Assembly (NCBI GenBank): GCA_020809705.1
Contig: CP085829.1
Location: forward strand, 1,426,001 to 1,490,000
Origin: Calonectria ilicicola
Lineage: Eukaryota > Ascomycota > Sordariomycetes > Hypocreales > Nectriaceae
DNA: 64,000 nt
Direction of reading: 5' to 3'
The notes under the pieces are model-generated. The model searched no databases. It was not told where the DNA came from and was given only the letters and a program-made list of their open reading frames with translations. Positions 46,763-59,545 of this stretch are shown here, piece by piece. How positions within the stretch are numbered: position 1 is the stretch's first letter; every line of letters starts with the position of its first letter. Position numbers and translations under genes: made by a program.

Positions 46763-49700
46763 CTATGCTCCACCAGCCCAAAGCTTGTCCCAAGCATACT
46801 CGCACACCTCCGTCTTGATCTTGTTGATAAAATCGTCGACAGCAACCGGCTCCTCGCCTTCCAACCTCAACATACCATCCTTGACGCCACGCCAGCCCTC
46901 AATGGGAAGCTTGATGTAGTCATGTCCAATGCCGTAAAAATGCCGTCCCTTGGCCGTTTCTTCACCACGCTTGATTGCTTGCTGCTTGGTTTGGCATTCT
47001 TCGCAGACGAATGCTCCAGAGAATGTGACGTACACATACACTGAACTGTCTCCCCACCATCTCCATGAGCGGTTGGGGGTGCAGAATGCATCGCAGCTAA
47101 ACATTGGCACGCCGTAGTCCACAATGTCTCCTTCTGACTCGGGTGCTTCGCCCTGGTCTTCGTCGTCGCTGTCCGAATCTGTGCTAGACTCGCCCAAATC
47201 CTCCACAGGTTCTTTAGTTTCTTCCTCTACTTGTTGTACCTGGTAATTCTGTTCTTCTGCACCCTCCTGTTGTCCTTCAGTACCCTGCTCGGCACCTGTG
47301 GCTTCTCCCTCCTCCTCATCATCATTGCTCAGCTTGGAGAAAATCGCCGAGCCCACAATGCGGGCGTACCGGTCAAGTTTCTCGTCTTTCTTCAGCGCCT
47401 GGCTTAGCAGCGCCAGCGATATGGAAAGAACCAAAACGTACGGGCTATCGTTCCAACCAACCGAGTCACTCAGGCCGGCAAAACTGTCATCCAGCAAGGA
47501 CTGCACGGTTTCTTGGAACTTGTACAAAGGCCCCATGACCATGTACATGTAAGCCACACCAATGCGCTGCGCAGCGGTGATGAGAGGAGAGACTTGGGGA
47601 ACATCCAAAGGCAAGGGGCGCAGCATGAGGCCAGATAAAGATGCAAGCCGTTCTTCCTTGTAGGCAGGATCGCGCGACTGCCTGAATAGAGCCACTTGGA
47701 CGCTTGTCATAATGTCTAGGGCCTCCTGCAACACCGCAGCTGCGTTGACGCCCGTGATCGGGTACAAGAAGCCTGTGGCATGGCTGTCAAAAACCTCATC
47801 TAATACTTTCAGCGCCTTCTGAGGATCCCGGCAGACTTCAAAGTAGGCGACTGCGAGGTCCACGCGAAGAGGTGTACCGGCATTGAGGTTGTCCATGAAG
47901 CCAATAACCTCCTCGTAAAACTTGACAATGAATTCCTGCTCCCCAGTCTCCGCAGCGACATCGCAGAAGTGAGAAAGTCTCTCGCCACCCTCGTCCCCGT
48001 AATTGAAAGCCAGCCAAGTAATTCTCTCCAAAAGGGTCCAGTTCTTTAGGACCTGGATGTAGGCGTGCTTGTCAGCCTTCTTGTTTAATACTTCTAGTTC
48101 GCCGACAAGGTCGTCGCCTGGTGTGACGCCTTCAGGATCCACGGCTTTAGCTTCGGCATAAGACGCCAAGGCGGAATCAAGGTGCCTCATTTTCCTCTGT
48201 GCTCTAGCGTATGTTGTATAAACGGTACGTTTGAGGCGAGGTGGGACGTCATTTTTTGCTAGTTCAGCAACTGCGTTGTTCGCAACCTCAATGGCTTCCC
48301 GCTTCGTCTTCTTCTGAGACATTAAAATGTCAGATAGAACGCAGGAGGCTCTGTACCATTCATGGCTGTCAGGCTTGCAGAGCTCTAGAGCGCTTCTGCA
48401 AATCTTCTCTGCCGCGCCGAGATACTCGTTCTGGATAAGGACTTCCGCCACCGCACGGTGGGCACCTGCGTCAGGTTTGATCTCATCTCCAAAAAGGTTT
48501 AGAATACCCAAGCTAGACATTGTAAGATCTAAACTGTCTGCTTGCTCATCTGCCTCCTGGCCGTCCTCGCCTTTATCATTGGTATCATTTTCTTCGGTAT
48601 CATCAAACTCATCAGGAAAGTTAATACGGGCCTGATCCATCAGGATTTTGCCCAACTTGTTCTAATTGTAGATTGTCAGCACGTCTTTGTTCTCGCCTGC
48701 CTGATGAGACATTGGATACTAGGAAGAATTTAAACTTACCACGTTCAACATGTCTCGAAGACGTTCCCATGCTTTAACAGCATCGGTTGAGTTTAGTGCT
48801 TGGTACAGTTCCTGGAGATAGCCCTTGGCTAGACCGAGACGACACGTCGGAGGGGCTTGGCCAACGCGCTCCCACCACTCGACTGCGAATTCACTCAACC
48901 CTCCTTTGATCTCTGGCTTCTCAAGAAGTTTCGACCATTCTCCAACCGTTTTATTGACTACCTTGTTAGAACCCTTGTTGTAGTTTATGCCGGCTCTGTT
49001 CAGCATCTCAGAGTATCCGTCTTTGTTAGATAGCGTTCCTGCGAAAGCCTCAAGAACTTCGATCAGTTCCTCGGTGGTGTGCTGTTCAATCTTAACCTTG
49101 ATCCAGTGATCAAATAAACTCAAGGCACAGTATCTCTGAAGATCTGGACTAATGCCCGTCCGAGAAGACTGGACTAGCTCCGTGCTGGTTAGAAAGATCC
49201 TGCGATTTGCCTCCGAGGGGCCCCATCGGAAAAGAGAAGACTTTTGGGTAGTGTTGGTGAAGTAATGCCTCATAGAGCGTTCCTGGAATTGAACTGGAAG
49301 GGGCCCGTCGTCGTAAATTTCGTCATTGTTATCGATATCATCTTGTTTCAAGTCTTGTACTGCGGTGGCCTTGCTGGCCTCGAGCCTTGCTCGCATCTCG
49401 GCATCATAACCTGGGTCTCCAATTCTCAAGAATTTGGAGAAAAACTCGGGGAACTCTTCGATGTTGAATTCGGTATCCTTTGATAGGTATTTCACCAGGG
49501 ATTGAACAGCATTGAGGGATATAGCCATGTCGGAGAAAGCGATCCAGTGGAGCAGGAACGCTGCGACTTGTTGATGATGGCTAGGCATACGACGCTGACA
49601 CTCTGCAAGAAGAATCTCATAGATTCCGTGGAGATCTTCGGGCTTCTTTTGTTCGAGCGCTTTCAGAACTGCACCTTCGCGTCCTAGATTGTTAAGCCGA

Positions 49701-51449
49701 ACAAGTAAATGCTCCGCGTAAAGCATATCTAATGACCCTTGTTAGCATCTAGAAGAAAGTCAACTTATTTGGATCCTTACTTGGAGAAACCTCTTCCACT
49801 TTGTCAGCAATTCTTTGGTGGGTGTAGCGACTAAATCTCTTCAAGTGGTTGAGAGAGTGGATCTGGTGCCAGATCAGAGATTTGAGGTCTTCAACTTGCT
49901 TCTCTTTTGTTGCCTCTACGCGAATCATCTTGGTATCTTCCGGAAGGTCGTCGAGGCGTTCAGGTCTGGACGTAACGGCGAGAGAAATTTTCAGCTTTTC
50001 TTCTCCAATGAACTTGGACAAGAAATGCTTGAAGCTGCCCCAGTCACTTAGCTCGTCTAGTCCATCGAACAAAATGAAGAGATGGAATTTGGAGTCTTGG
50101 TCGAAAACAGCGCCTAGTAGGTGTTTAACAATCTCCTGCCAAAGCCTAGTGTCGACTTCCATGTCTTCCCTCGCAATCTGAGCACACATCTTTTCGCATG
50201 CAGCATTGCTGGTCTCTGCAATTTGATTTACCAAGGTGATGATGCCGCAGAGGAAATAAGAGAAACTCTCTTCCAGCTCACGAAAGTAGAAGTGGGCGAC
50301 AATGGTGTGTCCTGAATCATCCTCGACAGCCTTTTGCTTAAGCTTGTCGTACACTGATGCGGCCATATGACTTTTTCCAGCACCGGGTGGCGCGGTAATG
50401 GCGAACATGGGGCGTGTGCCATCCTTCATATTTAGCCATTCCTCCCAGCCGGGCTCTGAAAATATCCACCCGCAAGAATCGGGGAGTAATGTCTCCTTTA
50501 GAACTCGATACTCATGCTCGTCGCCACCAACGGCTGGCATGGCGTTCCGGATACCACTGGCGGTTGGTGGCTTGTTTGCTGGGGGTTTCTCTAGCTGTGG
50601 CTTCTCTTTTTTCTGACCGCCGAATAGTTTAAGTAATTTTGCGACGTCATCTTTGATGTTTTCTGTGTTCTCGTGGATGGTGTTCATGGCCGCCCCCACT
50701 TCTTCTAGCATTTGCGTGTGAGACTGCTGATTTTCCTCGAGCTGGCTGGTCATCTTGAGAGTTTCTTCGGTATTTCCAAGAATGGCAAACTCAGTGGCCT
50801 GTTGGAGATGTTCTAATCGCTTGTTCATTTTCTTTCTGGCTCCTCCGAGATCTCCATCGTCGCCATTCCATAGGTTGGCGATCCACTTTTTGAAGCGACC
50901 CAGCTCAATGTACTTGTGCGCAAACCCACACATGGTCAGGAACGACGTGAAGACTTCCATTAGGCAATTCTGGTAGGCCTTGTACTTGGGAAGTCTAGTC
51001 TCTAAAATGGTGATTCTGGTGAGAAAGCTGTTCATGTCGTCGAAAAAGACAATGACCATGTCGTAGTCGGCCGACACTGAGCGACATGCCTGGAGCATGT
51101 AAGTCAGAGCAGTTCCAATGGCTGCAGCTGGTGGGAATGCTGGCGTGGCGGCGCTGACGAGCTGATTGGCGCCCTTCTCCACAAGATCCAGGTTGGCAGC
51201 GAAGAGAGTTCTCAAGCGATCAACTTTACTCTTGTCGTGTCTAAACTTGTGGAATTTGTTCATTTGCTCTGTGCCAAAGTTAAGCATGCCCTCGACATTG
51301 TCGAACTTGCGCTGCAGGTCGAATCCGACAATGCCCTTGTAGCTCTTGAGGGCTTCTTTCCACAGGTCGGCGACATCGCGATTGTCGTTTTTTAATTGCT
51401 GCTCCAGGTCAGACTGGGCTAGTTTGCGAGGTTCAGACCCAACCGCCAT
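46763..51449 (-). CDS. NLR-like protein: Goodbye-like domain, NACHT-type NTPase, TPR, C-terminal Cys-rich domain
   Basis: STAND protein of 1521 residues. Model: complement(join(46763..48661,48740..49737,49781..51449)), in frame; start CCACCATGG at 51449. The N-terminus (LWKEALKSYKGIVGFDLQRK, then ATPAFPPAAAIGTALTYML) matches the helical Goodbye/fungal STAND N-terminal domain. The P-loop is APPGAGKS (Gly356-Ser360), Walker B is FILFDGLDEL near residue 462, and VTSRPERL follows. The middle and C-terminal part is helical with TPR-like stretches (AEKICRSALELCKP, LDSALASYAEAKAVDPEG). After an acidic linker, the last 110 residues hold CDAFC and CEEC with conserved Trp and His, like a degenerate ZZ-type zinc finger. 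The family is linked to fungal non-self recognition. It lies head to head with the next NLR, 1.28 kb away. Confidence 0.87.
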
Positions 51450-52732
51450 GGTGGAGTGGGAAGCCAAGTGGGATGGCGGTTACGTGGGGTACGCAGGGTT
51501 GGTGAGTGAAGAATTGACAAGAAATGAACAAAGTGTCTACGCTTCTCGTTATATACATGGGGTTTTAGCAAGGGCTCCTCTTTTAGGATTCACCGTTCCT
51601 GATGGTTGCAAGAGCCAAGCGAACCGTGGTTTGGCGGACGGAGTCCAGTTTGGGAGCTAAAACCTGGTCCGCGATCAACCATTCGCCCACAACCAACCAG
51701 CTGAAGGCGCCAAGGTGGATCTGTTGCTCAGCCACCCCGTTCATTTTGGGTCCCGCATCATGATCCTTCAGCCCTAGCAATCTATCAGTCCACCTCTCAA
51801 AGCAGAAATGATATTATTGGTACACTCGGATTTCGTAGCCGAATTACGACTTGCCAAAGGAAAAAGCTCCCATCACAAGACTTCTATTGAATTTTATTGT
51901 GACCCGATCAAACTGCTCGATTCTATATTATAGATAGCCCAAACTATCTAGCCACCCACTCACTACTTTGCTGCTAGGTTGCAAACCGGTTAAAACGGCA
52001 TCAAGTCAACCCCGCCTCATCATTTAGTGTTAGCGCGTATACTGATCAGAGGCTCAACTCCGACTAACTCTGGAATTTTCTGAAATGTGTTCACTCACTT
52101 ATGATCGAGATTTAGCTATAAAGCGTCCAAAGGTGGGGGTCTCCTGATAATGCTGCGTCAAAGAAGATAAGGACGAGTTGCGACAACTTGATTTGCGGGT
52201 CTAAAATGACGTGGGGGAGGTCGCAATTGCCCTTGAGGTGTTCAAGAGAGCAAAATTTATGTTTCTCTTTCTTTTCTATGTGATGACTATAGCTTCAAAT
52301 TTTATGGTAAAGTCGCAATAAGTGATTTACTTCTTCTAATGGTCATTGGCTGGTGGTGGTTAACCTCTGCGGTTGATAGATCGAAGTTGTAGCAAACTGG
52401 GAACAAATTGCTTACAACATGTGTTCTTACTGCGAGTTAATATCTTCTGTGAGTAGTCATGACTTGATGTCTTGTCTTGGCAGCATAATTTCTGCCAGTG
52501 TCAGCCGACCAATGGTATGGCCTGGCCAACAGCCACCTGTGACAGCCGCAGAGACGCGGCAGCCTCGTCTGACCCATGCATGCAGTCCGCCTTGAGTCGC
52601 TGCGCCCCCCCAAAAAACACTTTGCAGCCTCATCTTGACAATCGATGAGACCTTTTTGCATCGCACAGGTTACGCAAACTCGAGAAACAGAACGTACAAG
52701 CGACGACGTACCTATCGACTTCAACCTTCGGG
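51450..52732. promoter_or_regulatory. Shared upstream region of two divergent NLR genes
   Basis: 1.28 kb between opposite starts. No supported gene. The two NLRs could share regulation through it, which is only a guess from position. Confidence 0.4.
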
Positions 52733-55700
52733 ATGGCTTCCAACGACGGCGCCTCTCTGAAGAGGGGCTGGGGCCTGGCTGACTCTGAGGACGGCGCATT
52801 GACGGCGCTCAAACGACCGAGGACCGAATATTTCGACGACCGTGACCAAGGGCCTCGCAGGCGACTCGCCCCCGAAGAATACAATGTCGCGTGGATTTGT
52901 GCGCTCCCAATCGAATTGGCGGCGGCGCGCGCCATGCTCGACGAGATCCACGAAGGCTCCGATGGTGATTTGCATGACAGCAATTGTTACACTCTGGGAA
53001 ATATTGGGATGCATAATATCATCATTGCATGTCTTCCTGCAGGGCAATATGGCACAAATAATGCTGCAATAGTAGCTAGTCATCTGAAGCGGAGCTTCCC
53101 AGAAACCAAGATCCACCTAATGGTCGGCATTGGAGGCGGAGTACCCAAAACTGTCGATGTTCGACTTGGTGACGTTGTAGTTGGCGACAGAGTCATTCAA
53201 TACGATTATGGCAAAACAACTCAACAAGGCCATTTTCACAGAACAAGTGATGCGGTCAAGCCCCCACAAAACCTTATGACGGCGGTGGCCAAGCTCCGTG
53301 CTGTTCATGAATTAGAGTTCACCAAGATTTCGGCTATACTCACACAGATGCTGCGAAACCATCCCAGAATGACAGAATATGCTGATGCAAGTTCATTAAA
53401 GGATTGGTTATTCGAAAGCAACTATGACCATGACAAATCGAATGATAATTGCGAATATTGCGACAAGTCCAAGCTGATCACGACGCGTCATAGGCGAACT
53501 GATAAACATCCTCATATTCACTATGGAGTCATTGCCTCCGCAAACCAGGTCATGAAACACGCCGGAACAAGAGACTCCTGGGCCACCACGGACAATGTGC
53601 TCTGCTTTGAGATGGAAGCTGCCGGCTTGATGGATCATTTTCAGTGCTTAGTTATCCGCGGAATTTGCGATTACTCTGATTCTCACAAGGCCAAGCAATG
53701 GCAACGATATTCAGCCGCAGTCGCCGCAGCATATGCGAAAGAGCTGCTCGACATTATGCCTCTGAGAAGGACTCAGACTATCCTTGTCGATAGGGCAGGT
53801 GTCGCTGGTAGGTGGTATAATATGTGGATAGAAGGCACCATGCTAATGCAATTCCAGAAGCCCCATCGCCCGAAAGTCCTGCTCCACCATTACAATCATT
53901 ACCTGAAACTCAGAAGAAAGCTTTATTAGAGTCATTAAAATTCGAACAGATCGATGCTCGCCTTTTGACAATTAAAAACTCACATCAAAAAACATGCAAA
54001 TGGCTTCTGACAAAGACTCAGTACATGGATTGGCTTGACCCCGAAAAGCTCGACCAACATCATGGATTCTTGTGGATCAAAGGGAAACCAGGCGCCGGGA
54101 AATCTACCTTAATGAAGTATATTTTTCGCAATGCTCAAAAGGCTATGAGATGCAAGGTTATTATCAGCTTCTTTTTCAATGCGAGGGGATCTGAGTTAGA
54201 GAAGTCAACGATTGGGATGTACCGGTCACTGCTGGTTCAGCTCCTAGAAAAGATCCCAACCTTGCAATGTGTTTTCGAATTCCTCGGACTTAAAGCACAC
54301 AGCTTGGATCAATCGCAGTATTGGACAGTGGAGATCTTGAAGGATTTATTTGAACAAGCCATAGGGCTTCTCGGAAATTCATCTGTGGCATGCTTTATTG
54401 ATGCCTTGGATGAATGCGATCAAAATGAAGTGCGTGATATGGTGGCTCTGTTTGAGCGCCTAGGAAACCTGGCTGTATCTGATGGGCTAGGGTTTTGTGT
54501 TTGCTTCTCAAGCAGACATTATCCTCATATCACGCTTGAATCGGGGCTGGAATTAACTCTCGAAGGCCAAGAAGGCCACGAAAAAGATATATCCAGCTAC
54601 ATACAAACCGAATTGAAGATCGGCGATAGCAAGCTTGCTGACGCAATCCGAACCGAGGTCCAAGAGAAGGCATCAGGAGTTTTTATGTGGGTCGTTCTGG
54701 TTGTTGATATTCTTAACGCAGAATACGACAATGGCCGAATGCATGCTTTACAAAAACGCCTTCGAGAGATTCCTGGAGATCTTCATGAGTTGTTCCGTGA
54801 CATCCTAAGCCGCGACCAATATCGACAGAATGAGCTCCTTTTATGTATCCAATGGGTTCTTTTTGCTAGAACACCATTAAAACCACAAGAACTTTATTTT
54901 GCCATTCTTTTGGGTGGAGATGATGAAATTCCAAATCAGTGGGATCAAGAGGAGATATCTGAAGATGATATCCAAAGGTTTATCCTTAGCTCTTCAAAGG
55001 GTCTTACGGAAGTTACCAAGTCAAAGCCCAAAACAGTGCAATTCATCCATGAGTCGGTTCGGGATTTTCTTCTGAAGGACGAAGGACTGAGAAAAATTTG
55101 GCCTAACCTTGAAAAGCTTGAAGGCCAAAGCCATGAGACATTGAAGAATTGCTGCGAGAAATACATTAGCCTTGATATTTCTACCGCCATTGATTCCAAC
55201 AGCTCGCTTGACAAGCCCACTGCAGATCTTCGCAGGGCAATTACTACTCAATTTCCCTTTTTACAATATGCAGTGCAGAATATACTCCACCACACAGACG
55301 AAGCAGAAAGTTTTGGTGCCTCGCAGCGTGATTTCATTGACGATCTGCAGCTGAATAGATGGATTCACCTTCACAACGTGTTTGAAAGATTTGACAATCG
55401 TCGATATGAGAATGATACGCGTTTTCTTTATATACTAGCAGAGGCTAACGCAGCCCATCTTATCAAAATATGCCCTTTTGTCCAAGGATGTACGGAGATA
55501 AGGAAGGAGCGATACGGGTGTCCACTGTTGGCTGCGATGGCTACTGGAAGTTATGAGGCTGTTCAAACCTTTCGAACCGCTTTGGCCAGAAATTTACCCC
55601 TGTTGTTGTTGGAACCTCAGGGCCAACAGTTAGACCCAACCGACTTGATCGAACGAAGAAAACCCAAATTGAGCCGAAATTTCACGTATTCCTCAAATAG

Positions 55701-57114
55701 ATCCCTTCTTTCTTATGTCGCGGAGTATGGCGATGAAGATTTATTTATCACTGTCATGATGAATGATGGCTCAAACGAGAGAAAAGACGGGAAGGGCCGA
55801 ACATCTCTCATGTGGGCTGCCGAATATGGCTATAATCAAGCTATTTCACTATTAATAGGGACTGAGAAGGTTTATCCTAATCAAAAAGATAAGAGTCATC
55901 AAACGCCACTCTTATTAGCTGCTAAAAATGGTCATGAGCAGGCTATTAAGCTATTGCTAGGGACTGGAAGGGTCAATCCTACTGAAAGAGATAAGGGAGG
56001 TCAAACCCCGCTCTCATGGGCCGCTAGGAATGGACATGATCAAGTTATCAGGCTACTACTAGAGATTGGATGTATGGATCTTGATGAAAGAGATAATAAA
56101 AACCTAACCCCACTCTTATGGGCCGCTAGGAATGGTCATGATCAGGTTATCAGACTATTACTGGAGATTGGAGGGATCAATCCTCATGAAAGATATGACG
56201 AAAACCGAACCGCACTCTCACATGCTGCTGAAAAAGGTTCCAATTCAGTCATCGAACTACTTTTGAAGACTGAAGGGGCCGATCCTACTATAAGAGACAA
56301 GAATGGTCGAACAGCACTTTCATGGGCAGCCTCCAGTAACTGTATTGAGACTATTACGCTACTACTGAATACTGGAAGATTTAATGTCAACGAAGAAGAT
56401 GATAAAGGCCGAACCATATTCTCACATGCTGCTGGAGAAGGTTGTAATTCAGTCATCGAAATGCTTTTCAAGACTAAAGGGGTCGATCCTACTATAAGAG
56501 ACAAGAATGGTCGAACAGCACTTTCATGGGCGGCCTCCAATAACTGTATTGAGACTATTACGCTACTTCTGGATACAGGAAGATTTAATGTAAATGAAGA
56601 AGATGATGAAGGTCGAACCTCGCTCTCACATGCTGCTGGAGAAGGTTGTAATTCAGCCATCGAACGGCTTTTGAGAACCGAAGGGATTGATCTTGAGAAA
56701 AAAGATAATCAAGGCCGAACACCACTCTCGTATGCTGCTGCTAGCTTTCGTACTGGTAGTCATGGCACTCGGCTGCTTCTTGAGATTGGAAAGGCTGATC
56801 CTGAATTAAAGGATAATAACGGCCGGACTCCACTTTCACATGCTGCTGAAACAGGCTTTTCTTTAAGCATCAATCAGCTGGAAGAAATTGGTAGAGCTGA
56901 TCCCAATAAAAGGGATAATAATGGCCGAACTGCATTGTTTTATGCTGCTCAACAACCCCACAGTTTCAGAATGGAGGCGATTTTGAAAATTGACATGGTT
57001 GATCTTGATGTAAGGGATAATAATGGTCGAACTGCAATGTCCTATGCTGTTGAACGAAACGACGGTATAATTGTCAAGCTTCTCAAAAATGCTAGCAAAT
57101 TGCGGACATCGTAA
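52733..57114 (+). CDS. NLR-like protein: nucleoside phosphorylase-like domain, NACHT, ankyrin repeats
   Basis: STAND protein of 1443 residues. Model: join(52733..53807,53858..57114). Residues about 50-355 are a PNP/UDP-phosphorylase-like domain: YNVAWICALPIELAAARAML, MVGIGGGVP, LGDVVVGD, CFEMEAAGLMDHF and VIRGICDYSDSHK. In fungi and bacteria this domain fused to STAND proteins acts as a nucleoside- or nucleotide-cleaving effector (family knowledge). NACHT: Walker A GKPGAGKST (434-442), Walker B FIDALDECD near 540, then FIHESVRDFLL. About 13 ankyrin repeats of 34 residues follow to the C-terminus (from about residue 1000). Several are almost identical at DNA level, showing recent expansion. 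It is likely an intracellular receptor for non-self or parasite signals (inferred). Confidence 0.9.
56206..56613 (+). repeat. Two 204-bp units encoding ankyrin pairs
   Basis: 56206-56409 and 56410-56613 are adjacent copies of a 204-base unit (two ankyrin repeats, 68 residues) with few differences; a part of a third copy follows from 56614. A separate near-identical pair (WAARNGHDQVIRLLLEIG twice) lies about 190 bp before them. Confidence 0.88.
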
Positions 57115-59545
57115 AGCATCGAATCGTTTAAATATATTGCTGCTCACACCGGCTTTCAGGAAGTCAACTGAGGTTAGTCACATCCCCTTAAAGAGTAGGC
57201 GGAATGCCCGGTAAACCACCGACTCAAGACCTAAGATATCAGCAATTAAAAGAATTCAAGATATTATATTTCTATAGTGAAATCAAAACAGAAACTTCTG
57301 AAGGCAGCGTTCCGACTTTTATATACTGAAGGTTACCTCGATTGCCTTCCCATCAGAAAATTACAAAGAACAAGTAAATTTATACTGATTGTACGTACCA
57401 CTTTCACGGCTCTGGCGCTTAGAGGAAGAAATCACGGTCGAGTGCGCTCTATGCTTCTTTTCTCTTTTTTAACTAGACATGGATTCCACCTGACACGAAA
57501 TTTATTAGTCTATGCGAACACCACCCAGGCGAGGTTCCGGGCGAGGTTCCGGGCGAATCAGGAGTAACTGATTTTGGGAAATATAGATTCACTAGTACAA
57601 AGAATATATATTGAACGAAGCCGCTTGTTATAACTCTATGACATGGGATATATTTGGCTGTAATTTATATCTTGGGAAAATTATCCCTTGGTTTTTGAAG
57701 GTTCCATTACTCTATGCTGCGCCGTCCGCTATTGGTCCTAGGAACTACATAAAGGAAGAGATAACTGATGGTCGCTTAAAGATGATATGACTAATCTGGC
57801 ATTGTTGGTAAATTTGGGACCAATACAAGCACCGCCCCACAGCACTGCCACTATGGTACTCGGGTATTGGTTACACATATTAATTCATGAGCACCTCTGC
57901 CCTGGCGCGTGGCGATTATGTGCAGTTTGACGATGGTGTGTATCGGTCTCAGCAAATTTCCGCTTGTGGGTTTTCAGGAATTTTACCTGACAAATGGGAT
58001 AAAAAAAGTAGGGCTCATCTGGCATGATGCTTCGTTTAATACTAACGTAGGAACCAGCTCACTGACGCTGCGACCACGAATAGGGTACTGATGGAGCTAG
58101 TCTGAGCCACTATAAAGAGGTGTTGGGAATCATTAAGGGCTGTCGTATATAGGATTAGTGTTAGCTTTCACATTAGCGTTAGGCCATAGTCACCGTCTCG
58201 CCCATCATCGGTAAGCGATGATGGATGAGCTGGAAATGGCGTCAAGTAGCGAGAATATCATCAAGTTCCTAAACTGCGGGTCTTTTGCCTATGTTAGATG
58301 ATGAGGTTTTTATTCAATTAACGCTTAAGCGGGTGGATAATAAAAATGAGGATGTGGAAGCTGCGAAAGGTACTACGACTGTTGTGAGAGAGAGTCCCAG
58401 GGTGGCGGACTTCTCTAACCACCGATCACTCGCTACTGAAATTTCCCTTACAATTGTCTCGGGAATTCAGAAATTTGCAGAACTATTTGCCGCCCACCTA
58501 GTTCCGGACAAAGGAAACAAGCTCCTGCAGTTTTTGCGAATATATGTTTGATGAGAATGGCCTGACATAATGCCGAAGGAAAGGAAGGACAAATTATTAA
58601 TATAATTTATTTAATTCGCTAGACAATTCGTCTGATCGTGCCGCCGGCTAAATGGTCGGCGCTCTCTTGTTACCAAATAATGACCATCGCACCTGAGTGA
58701 CATACATCAACGGCTTTTAAATTAACCCGCCACTGTGCCTTGTACACCTCTAATCCGCTTAGAACTAAACTTTTAGATACTTCTATAATACATGAACAAA
58801 CCTGCACAATTTCTCACGCCCGGTAGATTTCGTTCTGCGGGCTCACATTTCTCCTGTGACTGGATCACTGCATTGAGAACAGTAAATGGAACTAACGGAT
58901 TAAAGCTTCGGAAACTAATTGTGGTGCAAAATACGACGATTGTATCTCTAAGACAACACACTGCATCTTGAGTAGAAGCAACGGCCAGGGTCATTAATTA
59001 GTAAGACCAATACTTCCGTATCACTCTACTTTTAACCGGGCTCGGACGAACGAGTATGTGCTTGGTCACTGGAGCTTATCTTTTGCTACCCTCCGCTGAC
59101 AAATTGCATAAGCTGACAAATTTCCCCTACTTACAAATAATCTATTCAGTATGGGTGTATTCAATATGATAGGGCAGTTTTACAATACCTATACTTCTGT
59201 ATAATTCCACTATGAACCAAGTTCGGACGAATGGGCATACACTCGGCCGCCGTAGTTGACATTCTGTTGCTCTTTGCTCAAATGTCGCAAGGGCTGACAA
59301 ATATGATACTTACTGTAATAGGTCCCTCTACCGAATCGCAGGCGGAATATGGCCGGATATGGGTTGTATACCGCTGCAAGTAAGCACACAGAGTGCTCCA
59401 AGTACGATTGTGTCTAGTCAGTCGCCTATATAGTGACCCGAAGACCTCTTGCTTGGCGCAGCTTACTTTCGAATTCCCCATCTTTTAAGCTCCGAGCAAG
59501 AACCGAATATTCACAACTTAGCCTTTGACAATCCAACATTAAATC
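57115..59545. other. Intergenic, with relic repeats
   Basis: No supported gene. A 12-bp tandem GCGAGGTTCCGG lies near 57530-57553. The 88-codon frame at 58285-58551 has no recognisable pattern. A degenerate duplication lies at 59011-59320. Confidence 0.5.
59011..59320. repeat. Degenerate tandem duplication, period about 181 bp
   Basis: 59011 onward (TACTTCCGTAT... TCGGACGAACGAGTAT... GCTGACAAAT... CTTAC) is repeated from 59192 (TACTTCTGTAT... TCGGACGAATGGGCAT... GCTGACAAAT... CTTAC). Many differences are C/T or G/A, as RIP would leave. Probably a transposon or LTR scrap. Confidence 0.5.

Noticed and set aside
48719..51467. Treating the Goodbye/NACHT part and the TPR part as separate genes
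   Set aside because: Two short introns with correct signals join the frames exactly, and the combined domain order is a known NLR layout.
57530..57553. GCGAGGTTCCGG direct repeat as a CRISPR-like or regulatory array
   Set aside because: Only two copies without spacers; a simple tandem duplication.
58285..58551. 88-codon forward frame
   Set aside because: No introns, domain or promoter signals; cannot be separated from chance.
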